Positions 8,431-16,471 of a stretch of 64,000 nt of DNA are shown here, piece by piece. The position numbers and the translations under genes are program-made. Each line of letters opens with the position of its first letter. Within the stretch, counting starts at the first letter, position 1. A model generated the notes under the pieces. It saw only the letters and a list, made by a program, of their open reading frames with translations, was not told the origin of the DNA and searched no databases. The DNA comes from Sphingomonas adhaesiva (GTDB taxonomy: Bacteria > Pseudomonadota > Alphaproteobacteria > Sphingomonadales > Sphingomonadaceae): NCBI RefSeq assembly GCF_002374855.1, contig NZ_NWVC01000007.1, positions 124,001 through 188,000 on the forward strand. Reading direction: 5' to 3'.

Positions 8431-9099
8431 ATGGACTTCGCACCCTCTCCGCTGCCCGATACCGAGCCGCCCCGCGACTGCCCGCGCTGTCCGCGGCTGG
8501 TGGCGGTGCGCGAGGCGCTGCGTATCGAACATCCCGACTGGTGGAACGCGCCAGTGCGCGCCTTCGGCGATCCCGATGCGTGGCTGGCGATCGTCGGGCT
8601 GGCGCCGGGCAAGCAGGGCGCGAACCGCACCGGCCGCCCGTTCACCGGCGATTATTCGGGCGACCTGCTGTTCACCACGCTGGCGCGATACGGGCTGGCG
8701 ACCGGCAGCTACGAGGGTAGTCCCGCCGATACGCTGGCGCTGACCGGGGCGGTCATCATCAATGCGGTGAAATGCCTGCCCCCGGAAAACAAGCCGACGC
8801 CGGAGGAGATCCGCACCTGCCGCCCGTTCCTTGAGGGGCAGGCGGGCGCGCTGCCCAACGCCCGCGTGTTCGTCGCGCTGGGGCAGATCGCGCACCAGTC
8901 GATCGTGAAGGTGCTGGGCGGCAAGTTGCCGAAGGCGCGGTTCGGGCATCTGGCCGAACATCGCATGCCCGATGGCCGCATCCTGATCGATAGCTATCAT
9001 TGCAGCCGCTACAACCAGAACACCGGCCGGTTGACGCGCGAGATGTTCGAGGCGGTGTTCGAACGCGCGCTGGCGGTGCGGGCGGCGACGGGGGCTTAG
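8431..9099 (+). CDS. family 5 uracil-DNA glycosylase (UDGb)
   Basis: The 222-residue protein removes uracil and other deaminated bases from DNA. It is a family 5 (UDGb) enzyme: motif 1 GLAPGKQGANRTGRPFTGD (about 56-74) lacks the catalytic Asp of family 1, and motif 2 reads HCSRYNQNTGRL (190-201). Four Cys (17 and 20 in CPRC, 115 and 130) are placed to bind a 4Fe-4S cluster as in families 4 and 5. UDGb enzymes act well on hypoxanthine and uracil in GC-rich genomes. The ATG at 8431 is 23 bp from the divergent folK GTG. It ends 3 bp before the convergent DUF1826 gene. Confidence 0.93.
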   Translation: MDFAPSPLPDTEPPRDCPRCPRLVAVREALRIEHPDWWNAPVRAFGDPDAWLAIVGLAPGKQGANRTGRPFTGDYSGDLLFTTLARYGLATGSYEGSPADTLALTGAVIINAVKCLPPENKPTPEEIRTCRPFLEGQAGALPNARVFVALGQIAHQSIVKVLGGKLPKARFGHLAEHRMPDGRILIDSYHCSRYNQNTGRLTREMFEAVFERALAVRAATGA

Positions 9100-9102
9100 C
9101 GG

Positions 9103-9741
9103 TCAGCGGGAAGCGTTGGGCGCGGGATCGATCACCAGAAGCAGCCGGCGTTCCCCGGTATCGGCGATCGGCGGGGAACGGTGGATGATCGCGCGGTCGC
9201 CCGCCCATTCACGCCCCTTGAACAGCCCGACGTCACCGGGGCCGAGGTGACGGATCGCCGCTTCGCCGGGCGCGACGCCATCGCGCAGCAACGCCGCGCT
9301 GCGATCGTCCAGCCATTGCGTCCCCGTCCCGGCATAGGTGCAGATCAGCCGCAGGCTGACGTAATCGGCATGGAAGCGGCGACAGGCATCGGTTTCCACC
9401 ACCTCCAGCCGCACCGACACCGCGTCGCGATCGAGCAGCCGCGCCAGCTGGTCGGCGAGCATCGCGATGTCAGTGCCCAGCGCGTCGACGACCGCAGCCG
9501 GATACCCCGCCTCTGTCATCGCGGCGCGGACCGATGCCGACAGCGTCGACACGGGCGCGGTGAGGCAGATGTCGTCGATCGTCGCCAGCACCTCCAGCGA
9601 CGGTGCCGCGGGAGCCGTGTCGCCGCGGTTCCAGATGGCGAGCGTGACCTGCGGCATCAGCACCGATGACAGGATCGACGGGCGATCGCTGGCGCGGACG
9701 TGATCGGGCAGGGTCGTGTCCGACAGCAGCAGCGTCGCCAT
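9103..9741 (-). CDS. DUF1826 domain protein, possibly zinc-responsive
   Basis: The 212-residue protein is a DUF1826 member, recognised by CRRFHADYVSLRLICTY, GTGTQWLDD and the HLGPGDVGLFKGREW segment. The His-rich HRSPPIADTGERRLLLVID at the C-terminus looks like a cupin-type or metal-binding core. Its biochemical function is unknown. From memory, members occur beside COG0523 (CobW-like) metallochaperones and in Zur regulons; no such neighbour is visible here. A perfect 17-bp palindrome sits about 42 bp upstream of the ATG (9783-9799) and includes the ATAACAT half-site of Zur boxes, which supports zinc control but does not prove it. Confidence 0.85.
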   Translation of the reverse strand: MATLLLSDTTLPDHVRASDRPSILSSVLMPQVTLAIWNRGDTAPAAPSLEVLATIDDICLTAPVSTLSASVRAAMTEAGYPAAVVDALGTDIAMLADQLARLLDRDAVSVRLEVVETDACRRFHADYVSLRLICTYAGTGTQWLDDRSAALLRDGVAPGEAAIRHLGPGDVGLFKGREWAGDRAIIHRSPPIADTGERRLLLVIDPAPNASR

Positions 9742-9782
9742 CAGTTGCTCCTCACCGGGCGAAATCCGGCGCTGTGGGTGGA

Positions 9783-9799
9783 ATGAGATAACATCTCAT
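9783..9799. promoter_or_regulatory. palindromic operator, Zur-box-like
   Basis: ATGAGAT (9783-9789) and ATCTCAT (9793-9799) form a perfect 7-bp inverted repeat with spacer AAC. The sequence contains ATAACAT, the half-site of Zur motifs (ATGTTAT...ATAACAT). It lies between the divergent DUF1826 gene (42 bp away) and the CoA-transferase gene (84 bp away). Assignment to Zur is inference; the palindrome itself is directly visible. Confidence 0.5.
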
Positions 9800-9882
9800 A
9801 TTGGTATGGCGCGTGTTTGTCAAAACGCCGGTGATGGTTGAAGCGCGAGTGCGAACCGATAAGGTGGCCGCAAAACGAGAGG

Positions 9883-11088
9883 ATGGCGGTGTACGACCTG
9901 TTGGGCGGGCTGAGCGTGATCGAGGCGTCGTCGTTCGTCGCCTCGCCCACCGCGGGCCTGTATTGTGCGCAGTTCGGCGCCGAGGTGATCCGCGTCGACC
10001 CGATCGGCGGCGGGCCGGACTATCGCCGCTGGCCGGTGACTGCGGCGGGCGATTCGCTCTATTGGGAAAACCTGAACCGCGCGAAGAAGTCGGTCGCACT
10101 CGATCTGTCGCGGGGCGAGGGGCGCGAGCTGTTGCAGGCGCTGGTGCGCGCCACCGGGCAGTTCGTCACCAATTTCCCGGTCGACGGCTTTCTGTCGCAT
10201 GCGACGCTGGCGGCGGGGCGGGCGGATCTGGTGACGGTGCGCGTGATGGGCTGGGCGGACGGCAGCCCGGCGCTGGACTATACCGTCAACAATGCGGTCG
10301 GTTATCCGATGCTGACGGGCGACGGACCCGCACCCGTCAACCACGTGCTGCCGGCGTGGGACCTGCTGACCGGTGCCTATGCCGCCTTCGCGCTGCTGGC
10401 GGCGATCCAGCGGCGTGCCGCGACCGGGCAGGGCGGGGAGGTGCGTGTGCCGCTGTCCGATGTCGCGATCGGCACCGTCGCCAATCTGGGCGGGATCGCC
10501 GAGGTGCTGTACGGCGACGCCGATCGCCCGCGGCTGGGCAATACCGTCTACGGCCTGTTCGGGCGCGATTTCACCACGCGCGACGGGGTGCGCACGATGA
10601 TCGTGGTGGTGACGCACCGGCAATGGGCGCGCCTGCTGTCGGCACTGGCGCTGGAGGAGGCGGTCGCAGCGGTGGAGGCGGCGCGCGGGGTCGCCTTCGC
10701 GCAGGACGACGGCGCGCGCTTCGTCCATCGCGACGCGCTGATGCCGTTGTTCGAGGCGGCGATCGCGAGCCGCGACCATGCCGATCTGGCGGCGGCGTTC
10801 GATGCGGCCGGCATCGTCCATTCCGCCTATCGCACGATGCGCGAGGCGGCACACGACCCGCGGCTGGTCGCCGACAACCCGATCTTCGCCGCGCGCGACG
10901 ACAATCCCAGCGGCTTCGCCTATCCGGCGGCGGGACCGTTCGCGACGGTGCCGCAGCTGGACCGCGCGCCGCCCGCGCCTGCGCCGCGCAACGGCCAGCA
11001 CAGCGAAAGCGTGCTGGCCGAGCGGCTGGGCCTTTCCTCCGGCGCGATCGCGCGCCTGATCGACGCCGGCGTGGTCGGCATTTCCTGA
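9883..11088 (+). CDS. CaiB/BaiF family III CoA-transferase
   Basis: The 401-residue protein belongs to the family III CoA-transferases, which move CoA between carboxylic acids. The start (YDLLGGLSVIEASSFVASPTAG), the GAEVIRVDPIGG segment, ENLNRAKKSVALDLSRGEG and LADNPIFAARDD-like C-terminal motif fit CaiB/BaiF; the nucleophilic Asp should lie near residues 170-180, in the region of AWDLLTGAYAAF. I use the ATG at 9883 preceded by GAGAGG rather than a TTG 45 bases upstream. It begins a tight four-gene run with a thiolase and two acyl-CoA dehydrogenases, where it would activate the acid substrate to its CoA ester. Confidence 0.9.
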   Translation: MAVYDLLGGLSVIEASSFVASPTAGLYCAQFGAEVIRVDPIGGGPDYRRWPVTAAGDSLYWENLNRAKKSVALDLSRGEGRELLQALVRATGQFVTNFPVDGFLSHATLAAGRADLVTVRVMGWADGSPALDYTVNNAVGYPMLTGDGPAPVNHVLPAWDLLTGAYAAFALLAAIQRRAATGQGGEVRVPLSDVAIGTVANLGGIAEVLYGDADRPRLGNTVYGLFGRDFTTRDGVRTMIVVVTHRQWARLLSALALEEAVAAVEAARGVAFAQDDGARFVHRDALMPLFEAAIASRDHADLAAAFDAAGIVHSAYRTMREAAHDPRLVADNPIFAARDDNPSGFAYPAAGPFATVPQLDRAPPAPAPRNGQHSESVLAERLGLSSGAIARLIDAGVVGIS

Positions 11089-11102
11089 AGGACACCCATC
11101 CC

Positions 11103-12317
11103 ATGACCCTGCGCCGCGCCGCCATCGTCGCCCCGATCCGTACCGCCGTCGGCAAGTTCGGCGGCTCCTTGTCCACGCTGACCGCCGGCCAACTGGGCGC
11201 GACGGTGCTGACCGCCCTGATCGAGCGGACCGGGATCGACCCGGCGCGCGTCGATGACGTCGTCTTCGCGCAAGGCTATGGCAATGGCGAGGCGCCCGCG
11301 ATCGGCCACTGGGCGTGGCTGGCGGCGGGGCTGCCGATCGAGGTGCCGGGCTATCAGCTCGATCGGCGCTGCGGGTCCGGGCTGCAGGCGGTGATCGATG
11401 CGGCGATGATGGTGCAGACCGGCGCCAGCGACGTCGTGGTGGCGGGCGGGTGCGAGAGCATGTCGAACGTCGAACATTATACCACCGACCTGCGCGGCGG
11501 CGTGCGGATGGGCAATGTCACGCTGCACGACCGGCTGACCCGCGGGCGGTTGATGAGCCAGCCGGTCGAGCGGTTCGGCGTCATCAGCGGGATGATCGAG
11601 ACCGCCGAGAACCTGGCGAAGGACTATGGCATCACGCGCGAGGCGGCGGATGCCTATGCCGTGCGTTCGCACCAGCGCGCGGCGGCGGCGTGGGAAAAGG
11701 GGCTGTTCGCGGACGAGCTGGTCCCGGTGACGATCCCGCAACGCAAGGGCGATCCGGTCGTCTTCGCGCATGACGAGGGGTATCGTGCCGATGCCACGAT
11801 CGAGTCGCTGGGCAAGCTGCGCCCGATCGAGGGCGGGGTGGTGACCGCGGGCAATGCCAGCCAGCAGAACGACGCCGCCGCCGCCTGTCTGGTGGTCGCG
11901 GAGGACAGGCTGGACGAACTGGGGCTGGAGCCGATCGCATGGTTCCATGGCTGGGCGGCGGCCGGTTGCGACCCGTCGCGCATGGGGATCGGGCCGGTGC
12001 CGGCGGTGGAGCGGCTCTTCCGGCGCACCGGCCTCGGCTGGGGCGACATCGACCTGGTGGAGCTGAACGAGGCGTTCGCGCCGCAGGTGCTGGCGGTGCT
12101 CAAGGGCTGGGGCTGGAGCGAGGACGACGCGCGGCACGACATGCTCAACGTCAACGGATCGGGGATCTCGCTGGGTCATCCGATCGGCGCGACCGGGGGG
12201 CGGATCCTGGCCAATCTGACGCGCGAGTTGCAACGGCGCGGCGGGCGTTACGGGCTGGAGACGATGTGCATCGGCGGCGGGCAGGGCATCGCCGCGGTGT
12301 TCGAGCGCGCGGCGTGA
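11103..12317 (+). CDS. acetyl-CoA acyltransferase (thiolase)
   Basis: The 404-residue thiolase carries the active-site Cys in DRRCGSGLQAV (near residue 91), the His-containing NVNGSGISLGHPIGATGGR and the second Cys in MCIGGGQGIA. The order and length match degradative and biosynthetic thiolases alike. In this operon, after a CoA-transferase and followed by two dehydrogenases, a role in cleaving a 3-ketoacyl-CoA is more likely than acetoacetyl-CoA synthesis, though PHA supply is possible in a strain with phaC. The start lies 14 bp after the CoA-transferase stop; the stop overlaps the next start as GTGA. Confidence 0.93.
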   Translation: MTLRRAAIVAPIRTAVGKFGGSLSTLTAGQLGATVLTALIERTGIDPARVDDVVFAQGYGNGEAPAIGHWAWLAAGLPIEVPGYQLDRRCGSGLQAVIDAAMMVQTGASDVVVAGGCESMSNVEHYTTDLRGGVRMGNVTLHDRLTRGRLMSQPVERFGVISGMIETAENLAKDYGITREAADAYAVRSHQRAAAAWEKGLFADELVPVTIPQRKGDPVVFAHDEGYRADATIESLGKLRPIEGGVVTAGNASQQNDAAAACLVVAEDRLDELGLEPIAWFHGWAAAGCDPSRMGIGPVPAVERLFRRTGLGWGDIDLVELNEAFAPQVLAVLKGWGWSEDDARHDMLNVNGSGISLGHPIGATGGRILANLTRELQRRGGRYGLETMCIGGGQGIAAVFERAA

Positions 12318-13456
12318 GCGCCGATCATGCGGAGATCCGCGCCGAAGTGGCGCGGCTGTGCCAGCAATTCCCCGGTGCCTATTGGCGGGCGAAGGATCGC
12401 GAGCGTGCGTACCCGACCGAATTCGTCGCGGCGCTGGCGCAGGGCGGATGGCTGGCGGCGCTGATCCCGGAGGAGTTCGGCGGCGCCGGGCTGCCGCTGT
12501 CGGCGGCGGCGGCGATCCTGGAGGAGGTGCAGCGGCAGGGGTGCAACGGCGCGGCGTGCCATGCGCAGATGTACATCATGGGCACGCTGCTGCGCCACGG
12601 GTCGGACGAGCAGAAGCGCCGTTATCTGCCGCGGATCGCCACCGGGGAGCTGCGCTTGCAGGCGTTCGGGGTGACCGAGCCGACAAGCGGCACCGATACG
12701 CTGGCGCTGAAGACGACGGCGCGGCGGGAGGGCGACGATTATGTCGTCAACGGGCAGAAGATCTGGACCAGCCGGGCCGAACATTCGGACCTGATGCTGC
12801 TGCTGGCGCGCACCACCCCGCGCGAGGAAGCGGCGTCGAAGACCGACGGGCTGTCGGTGCTGCTGGTCGACATGACGTCGCCGGGGATCACGATCCGCCC
12901 GATCGAGACGATGATGAACCACGCCACGACCGAGGTGTTCTTCGACAATCTGCGCGTCCCGGCGGCCAATCTGGTGGGCGAGGAGGGCAAGGGGTTCCGC
13001 TATATCCTGTCGGGGATGAATGCCGAACGCCTGCTGATCGCGGCGGAATGTATCGGCGATGCCAAGTGGTTCATCGACAGGGCCAGCGATTATGCGCGCG
13101 AACGCGTGCTGTTCGGGCGGCCGATCGGGCAGAATCAGGGCGTCCAGTTCCCGATCGCGCGCGCCTATGCGCAGATGCGCGCCGCCGAACTGATGGTGCA
13201 CGAAGGGTTGCGCCGGTACGAAGCGGGCGACAACGCCGGTGAGGAAGCGAATATCGCCAAGATGCTGGCCGCCGAGGCGAGTTGGGCAGCAGGGGAGGCG
13301 TGCATCCAGACGCATGGCGGGTTCGGTTTCGCGGCGGAATATGACGTCGAACGCAAGTTCCGCGAGACGCGATTGTACCAGGTGGCGCCGATCAGCACGA
13401 ACATGATCCTGAGTTATGTCGCGGAACATGTGCTGAATCTGCCGCGGAGTTACTGA
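12314..13456 (+). CDS. acyl-CoA dehydrogenase
   Basis: The 380-residue enzyme is a classical short acyl-CoA dehydrogenase. Visible are LIPEEFGGAGLPLSAAAAI (about 52-70), AFGVTEPTSGTDTLALKT (FAD/substrate), NGQKIWTSRAEHSD, the ERLLIAAECIGDAKW helix, and the C-terminal IQTHGGFGFAAEYDVERKFRE. The catalytic base Glu expected near residue 365 cannot be fixed by eye. The GTG at 12314 overlaps the thiolase stop (GTGA), and the next gene begins 1 bp after this stop, so the enzyme is certainly part of the operon. Confidence 0.93.
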   Translation: MSADHAEIRAEVARLCQQFPGAYWRAKDRERAYPTEFVAALAQGGWLAALIPEEFGGAGLPLSAAAAILEEVQRQGCNGAACHAQMYIMGTLLRHGSDEQKRRYLPRIATGELRLQAFGVTEPTSGTDTLALKTTARREGDDYVVNGQKIWTSRAEHSDLMLLLARTTPREEAASKTDGLSVLLVDMTSPGITIRPIETMMNHATTEVFFDNLRVPAANLVGEEGKGFRYILSGMNAERLLIAAECIGDAKWFIDRASDYARERVLFGRPIGQNQGVQFPIARAYAQMRAAELMVHEGLRRYEAGDNAGEEANIAKMLAAEASWAAGEACIQTHGGFGFAAEYDVERKFRETRLYQVAPISTNMILSYVAEHVLNLPRSY

Positions 13457-13457
13457 C

Positions 13458-15047
13458 ATGCGCGACGTCGCGGAGGCGCTGGCGGCGGCCAAAAGCTATG
13501 GTGCGGCGACGGTCGAGGCGGTGCGAGGCCGCGTTGCGGACGCCTCCATCGACACCGAGCAGCGCGCTGCGCACGGGCTGGCGTGGGTGGCGACGGGTGT
13601 TGCGGCGCTGGAGGCGCTGGCCGATTGGCACGGACGGAGCGCCCCCGATGCGGTCAATGACGCGGTTTTGCGCATCGGCGTCGCCGAAACCGTCGCGCAA
13701 CTGACCGGCGGGCTGCCGATGGGGCAGAACGAGATCGTCCGTCCCGCCGATCTGGGGACGCATGGCGCGGCGCGCGCGCTGGCGGATGCCGCCGCCCCGC
13801 TGCTGGATACGGACCGGCGCGACGAGCGCGCGACACTGGCGGCGGCGCTGGATGCCGGGCAGTGGCCGGCGGAGGCGCTGGACGATGCCGAACTGGACGC
13901 GATCCGCGACCAGTTCCGCCGCTTCACCGACGAGCGGATCGTGCCGCACGCGCATCGCTGGCACCTGGACGATGCGCTGATCCCCGATGCGGTGATCGCG
14001 GACATGGCGGCGCTGGGCACGTTCGGCGTGTGCATTCCGGAGGCCTATGGCGGGCTGGGCCTGTCGAAGCTGGTGATGTGCGTCGTCACCGAGGAATTGT
14101 CGCGCGGGTGGATCGGCGCGGGATCGCTGGGCACGCGGTCCGAGATCGCCGGCGAGCTGATCGCGGCATCGGGGACGGAAGCGCAGAAGGCGCGCTGGCT
14201 GCCCGCGATCGCGAGCGGCGCGGTGCTGCCGACCGCGGTGTTCACCGAACCCGATGTCGGATCCGATCTGGGCGCGATCGCCACCCGCGCACGCGCCGCG
14301 CCGGGCGGCGGCTGGCGGATCGACGGGGCGAAGACGTGGATCACCCATGCCAGCCGGTCGGACCTGATGACGCTGCTGGCCCGCACGCGCGACGACGTGG
14401 CGGGTCATGCCGGGCTGTCGATGCTGCTGGTGCCCAAGCCGCGCGGGACCGAGACCGATCCGTTCCCGGCGGCGGGGATGGCGGGCAGCGAGATCGCGGT
14501 GCTGGGCTATCGCGGGATGCGCGAATATGCGCTGGCGTTCGACGGCATGGCCGCCCCTGCCGACGCGTTGCTGGGCGGCGAGGAGGGGCGCGGGTTCAAG
14601 CAGTTGATGGCGACGTTCGAGGGCGCGCGCATCCAGACCGCGGCGCGCGCGGTCGGCGTCGCGCGCCGCGCGATCGAGCTGGCGCTGGATTATGCCCGCC
14701 AGCGTCGCCAGTTCGGGCGCGCGATCATCGCCTTCCCCCGCGTTGCCGACAAGATCGCCGCCGGCGTGGTCGACATGGTGATGGCGCGCGAGCTTACCTA
14801 TGCCGCCGCCCGCGCGAAGGATTCGGGCCGCCGCTGCGATATCGAGGCGGGGATGGCCAAGTTGCTGGCGGCGCGCGCGGCATGGAGCAATGCCGATGCC
14901 GCGCTGCAGATCCACGGCGGCAACGGCTATGCGCTGGAGTATGAAATCAGCCGCCTGCTGTGCGACGCGCGCATCCTGAACATCTTCGAAGGGGCGGCGG
15001 AAATCCAGGCGCAGGTGATCGCGCGCGGACTGATCGCGGGACGCTGA
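13458..15047 (+). CDS. long acyl-CoA dehydrogenase, (2S)-methylsuccinyl-CoA dehydrogenase-like
   Basis: The protein has 529 residues: a conventional acyl-CoA dehydrogenase core from about residue 140, preceded by an extra helical domain of about 140 residues containing AQLTGGLPMGQNEIVRPADLG. This layout, with ELSRGWIGAGSLGTRSEI, VPKPRGTETDPFP and VLGYRGMREY in the core, agrees with my recollection of Mcd of the ethylmalonyl-CoA pathway, which oxidises (2S)-methylsuccinyl-CoA to mesaconyl-CoA. The core motifs FTEPDVGSDLGAIATRA and LQIHGGNGYALEYEISRLL are standard. Other pathway genes (ccr, ecm, mch) are not in the window, although a CitE-like lyase is at 6242. A related acyl-CoA substrate is the main alternative. 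Confidence 0.82.
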   Translation: MRDVAEALAAAKSYGAATVEAVRGRVADASIDTEQRAAHGLAWVATGVAALEALADWHGRSAPDAVNDAVLRIGVAETVAQLTGGLPMGQNEIVRPADLGTHGAARALADAAAPLLDTDRRDERATLAAALDAGQWPAEALDDAELDAIRDQFRRFTDERIVPHAHRWHLDDALIPDAVIADMAALGTFGVCIPEAYGGLGLSKLVMCVVTEELSRGWIGAGSLGTRSEIAGELIAASGTEAQKARWLPAIASGAVLPTAVFTEPDVGSDLGAIATRARAAPGGGWRIDGAKTWITHASRSDLMTLLARTRDDVAGHAGLSMLLVPKPRGTETDPFPAAGMAGSEIAVLGYRGMREYALAFDGMAAPADALLGGEEGRGFKQLMATFEGARIQTAARAVGVARRAIELALDYARQRRQFGRAIIAFPRVADKIAAGVVDMVMARELTYAAARAKDSGRRCDIEAGMAKLLAARAAWSNADAALQIHGGNGYALEYEISRLLCDARILNIFEGAAEIQAQVIARGLIAGR

Positions 15048-15131
15048 TCCAAGTTACTCATTCTGCAAGCAAACCTTTGCACTGCGCTGTACGAGGTGGC
15101 ATGGCGGGCGTAACGGGAGAGTGATGCGGCG

Positions 15132-16124
15132 ATGGCAAAGGGCGACGGGATCAGCAGGCGCGGGATGATGGCGGCGGCCGGGGGTGTCGCGGCGGGTGCG
15201 GCGCTGACGCGCGCGGGGGCGGTGTCGGCCGCGGCCGCGCCGGCGCCCGTATTGCCGCCGCTGCCGGTCATCTGGGGACAGGCGCGGTCGATCCCGCTGT
15301 GGCCGAAGGGCGTGCCCGGATCAGGCTTCACCCGCCAGCCCGCCGAGCCGGGCGACACCATCTATATCCGCAACGTCGCCGCGCCCGACCTGCGCGTGTT
15401 CCGCCCGCGCGAATCGAACGGGCGCGCGCTGCTGTCGCTCCCCGGCGGCGCATACCGGCTGGTGTCGATCGTCAACGAGGGCGTCGACGTCGCGGCGCGG
15501 ATGACTGCCAAGGGCTATACGGTGTTCGTCCTCACCTATCGCCTGCCGGGCGAGGGCTGGGCGAACCGCGCCGACGTGCCGTTGCAGGACGCGCAGCGCG
15601 CGATACGCGTGATCCGGTCGGTCGCGGGCGAATATGGCTTCGACCCGGCGCAGGTATCGGTGGTCGGCTTTTCGGCGGGCGGGCACCTGGCCGCGTCGCT
15701 GGCGACCGGCTTTGCCGAGCCGCTGGCACCGGGCGGGGACGCGATCGACCGGCTGGACGCGCGCCCGGCGACTGCGGCGCTGGTCTATCCGGTGATCTCG
15801 CACGCCGCCGGGGTGGGGCATGCGCTGTCGACTCACCTGCTGCTGGGCGATGCCCCCGATGCGGCGCTGGTGGCGCGGCGGTCACCCGCGCTGCACGTGA
15901 CGGCGCAGACGCCGCCGACCTTCCTGGTCCATTCGCTCGACGATCCGGCGGTGCCGGCGGAGAACAGCCGGATCATGATGCGCGCGCTGGAAGCCGCGAA
16001 GCGACCGGTCGAGGCGCATTTCTTCCAGGAAGGCGGGCACGGATACGGCACCGGCGACCGCGCCCTGCCCGCGCATTACTGGCCCGACCTGCTGGCCGCC
16101 TGGATCGCGCGTCAGCCGCGCTGA
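15132..16124 (+). CDS. Tat-exported alpha/beta hydrolase (acetylesterase-like)
   Basis: The 330-residue protein starts with a twin-arginine signal (SRRGMMAAAGG at residues 9-19, then a long Ala-rich stretch to about 40), so it should act in the periplasm. The catalytic domain has the oxyanion segment LSLPGGAYRL (HGGG-like), a nucleophile elbow GFSAGGHLAAS and a C-terminal acid/His region with VHSLDDPAVPAENS and EGGHGYGTG. This arrangement is that of BD-FAE/acetylxylan-esterase-like hydrolases. Substrate is likely an acetyl ester on a sugar, but no glycosidase gene is nearby to support it. It overlaps the convergent DUF3325 gene by 13 bp. Confidence 0.85.
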   Translation: MAKGDGISRRGMMAAAGGVAAGAALTRAGAVSAAAAPAPVLPPLPVIWGQARSIPLWPKGVPGSGFTRQPAEPGDTIYIRNVAAPDLRVFRPRESNGRALLSLPGGAYRLVSIVNEGVDVAARMTAKGYTVFVLTYRLPGEGWANRADVPLQDAQRAIRVIRSVAGEYGFDPAQVSVVGFSAGGHLAASLATGFAEPLAPGGDAIDRLDARPATAALVYPVISHAAGVGHALSTHLLLGDAPDAALVARRSPALHVTAQTPPTFLVHSLDDPAVPAENSRIMMRALEAAKRPVEAHFFQEGGHGYGTGDRALPAHYWPDLLAAWIARQPR

Positions 16125-16471
16125 GCGCGCGCCGTCGCGCGGGCGCGTGCGGGGACCGTCGCGGGTACGGCGGCGGGGCGCGGGCGGCTGAGCAGCCAGC
16201 GGACCGGCGCCAGCACGCGCGCCGCGTCGAACGACAGCGCCAGCACCACCGCGATGCCGGCGACCGACCCGCCGACCAGGAACCGCACGATCCGTTCGCC
16301 CGCCAGCGGCCCGGCGGCGCGCACGAAAGCGGCGAGCAGCAGCGCGCCCGCCACCACGCGCAGCGCGCGCACCTGACCGGGGGCGACGATCCCGGCATCG
16401 CGGCGGTGGCGATGCGCGGTCGCGGCGAGCAGGACGAAGGCGAGCGCGGCGATCAGGATCGTGTCAGGCAT
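16112..16471 (-). CDS. DUF3325 small membrane protein
   Basis: The 119-residue protein has three to four hydrophobic helices and a basic C-terminal tail (RARATARAQRG). It fits DUF3325, a family found almost only beside PepSY-TM and DUF3649 proteins in TonB siderophore-receptor clusters. I use the ATG at 16471, which overlaps the PepSY stop as ATGCCTGA; an upstream extension to 16549 would only translate part of the PepSY gene in another frame. It is last of three minus-strand genes (DUF3649, PepSY, DUF3325). Its exact function is unknown; a role in ferric-siderophore reduction at the inner membrane is inferred. Confidence 0.82.
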   Translation of the reverse strand: MPDTILIAALAFVLLAATAHRHRRDAGIVAPGQVRALRVVAGALLLAAFVRAAGPLAGERIVRFLVGGSVAGIAVVLALSFDAARVLAPVRWLLSRPRPAAVPATVPARARATARAQRG

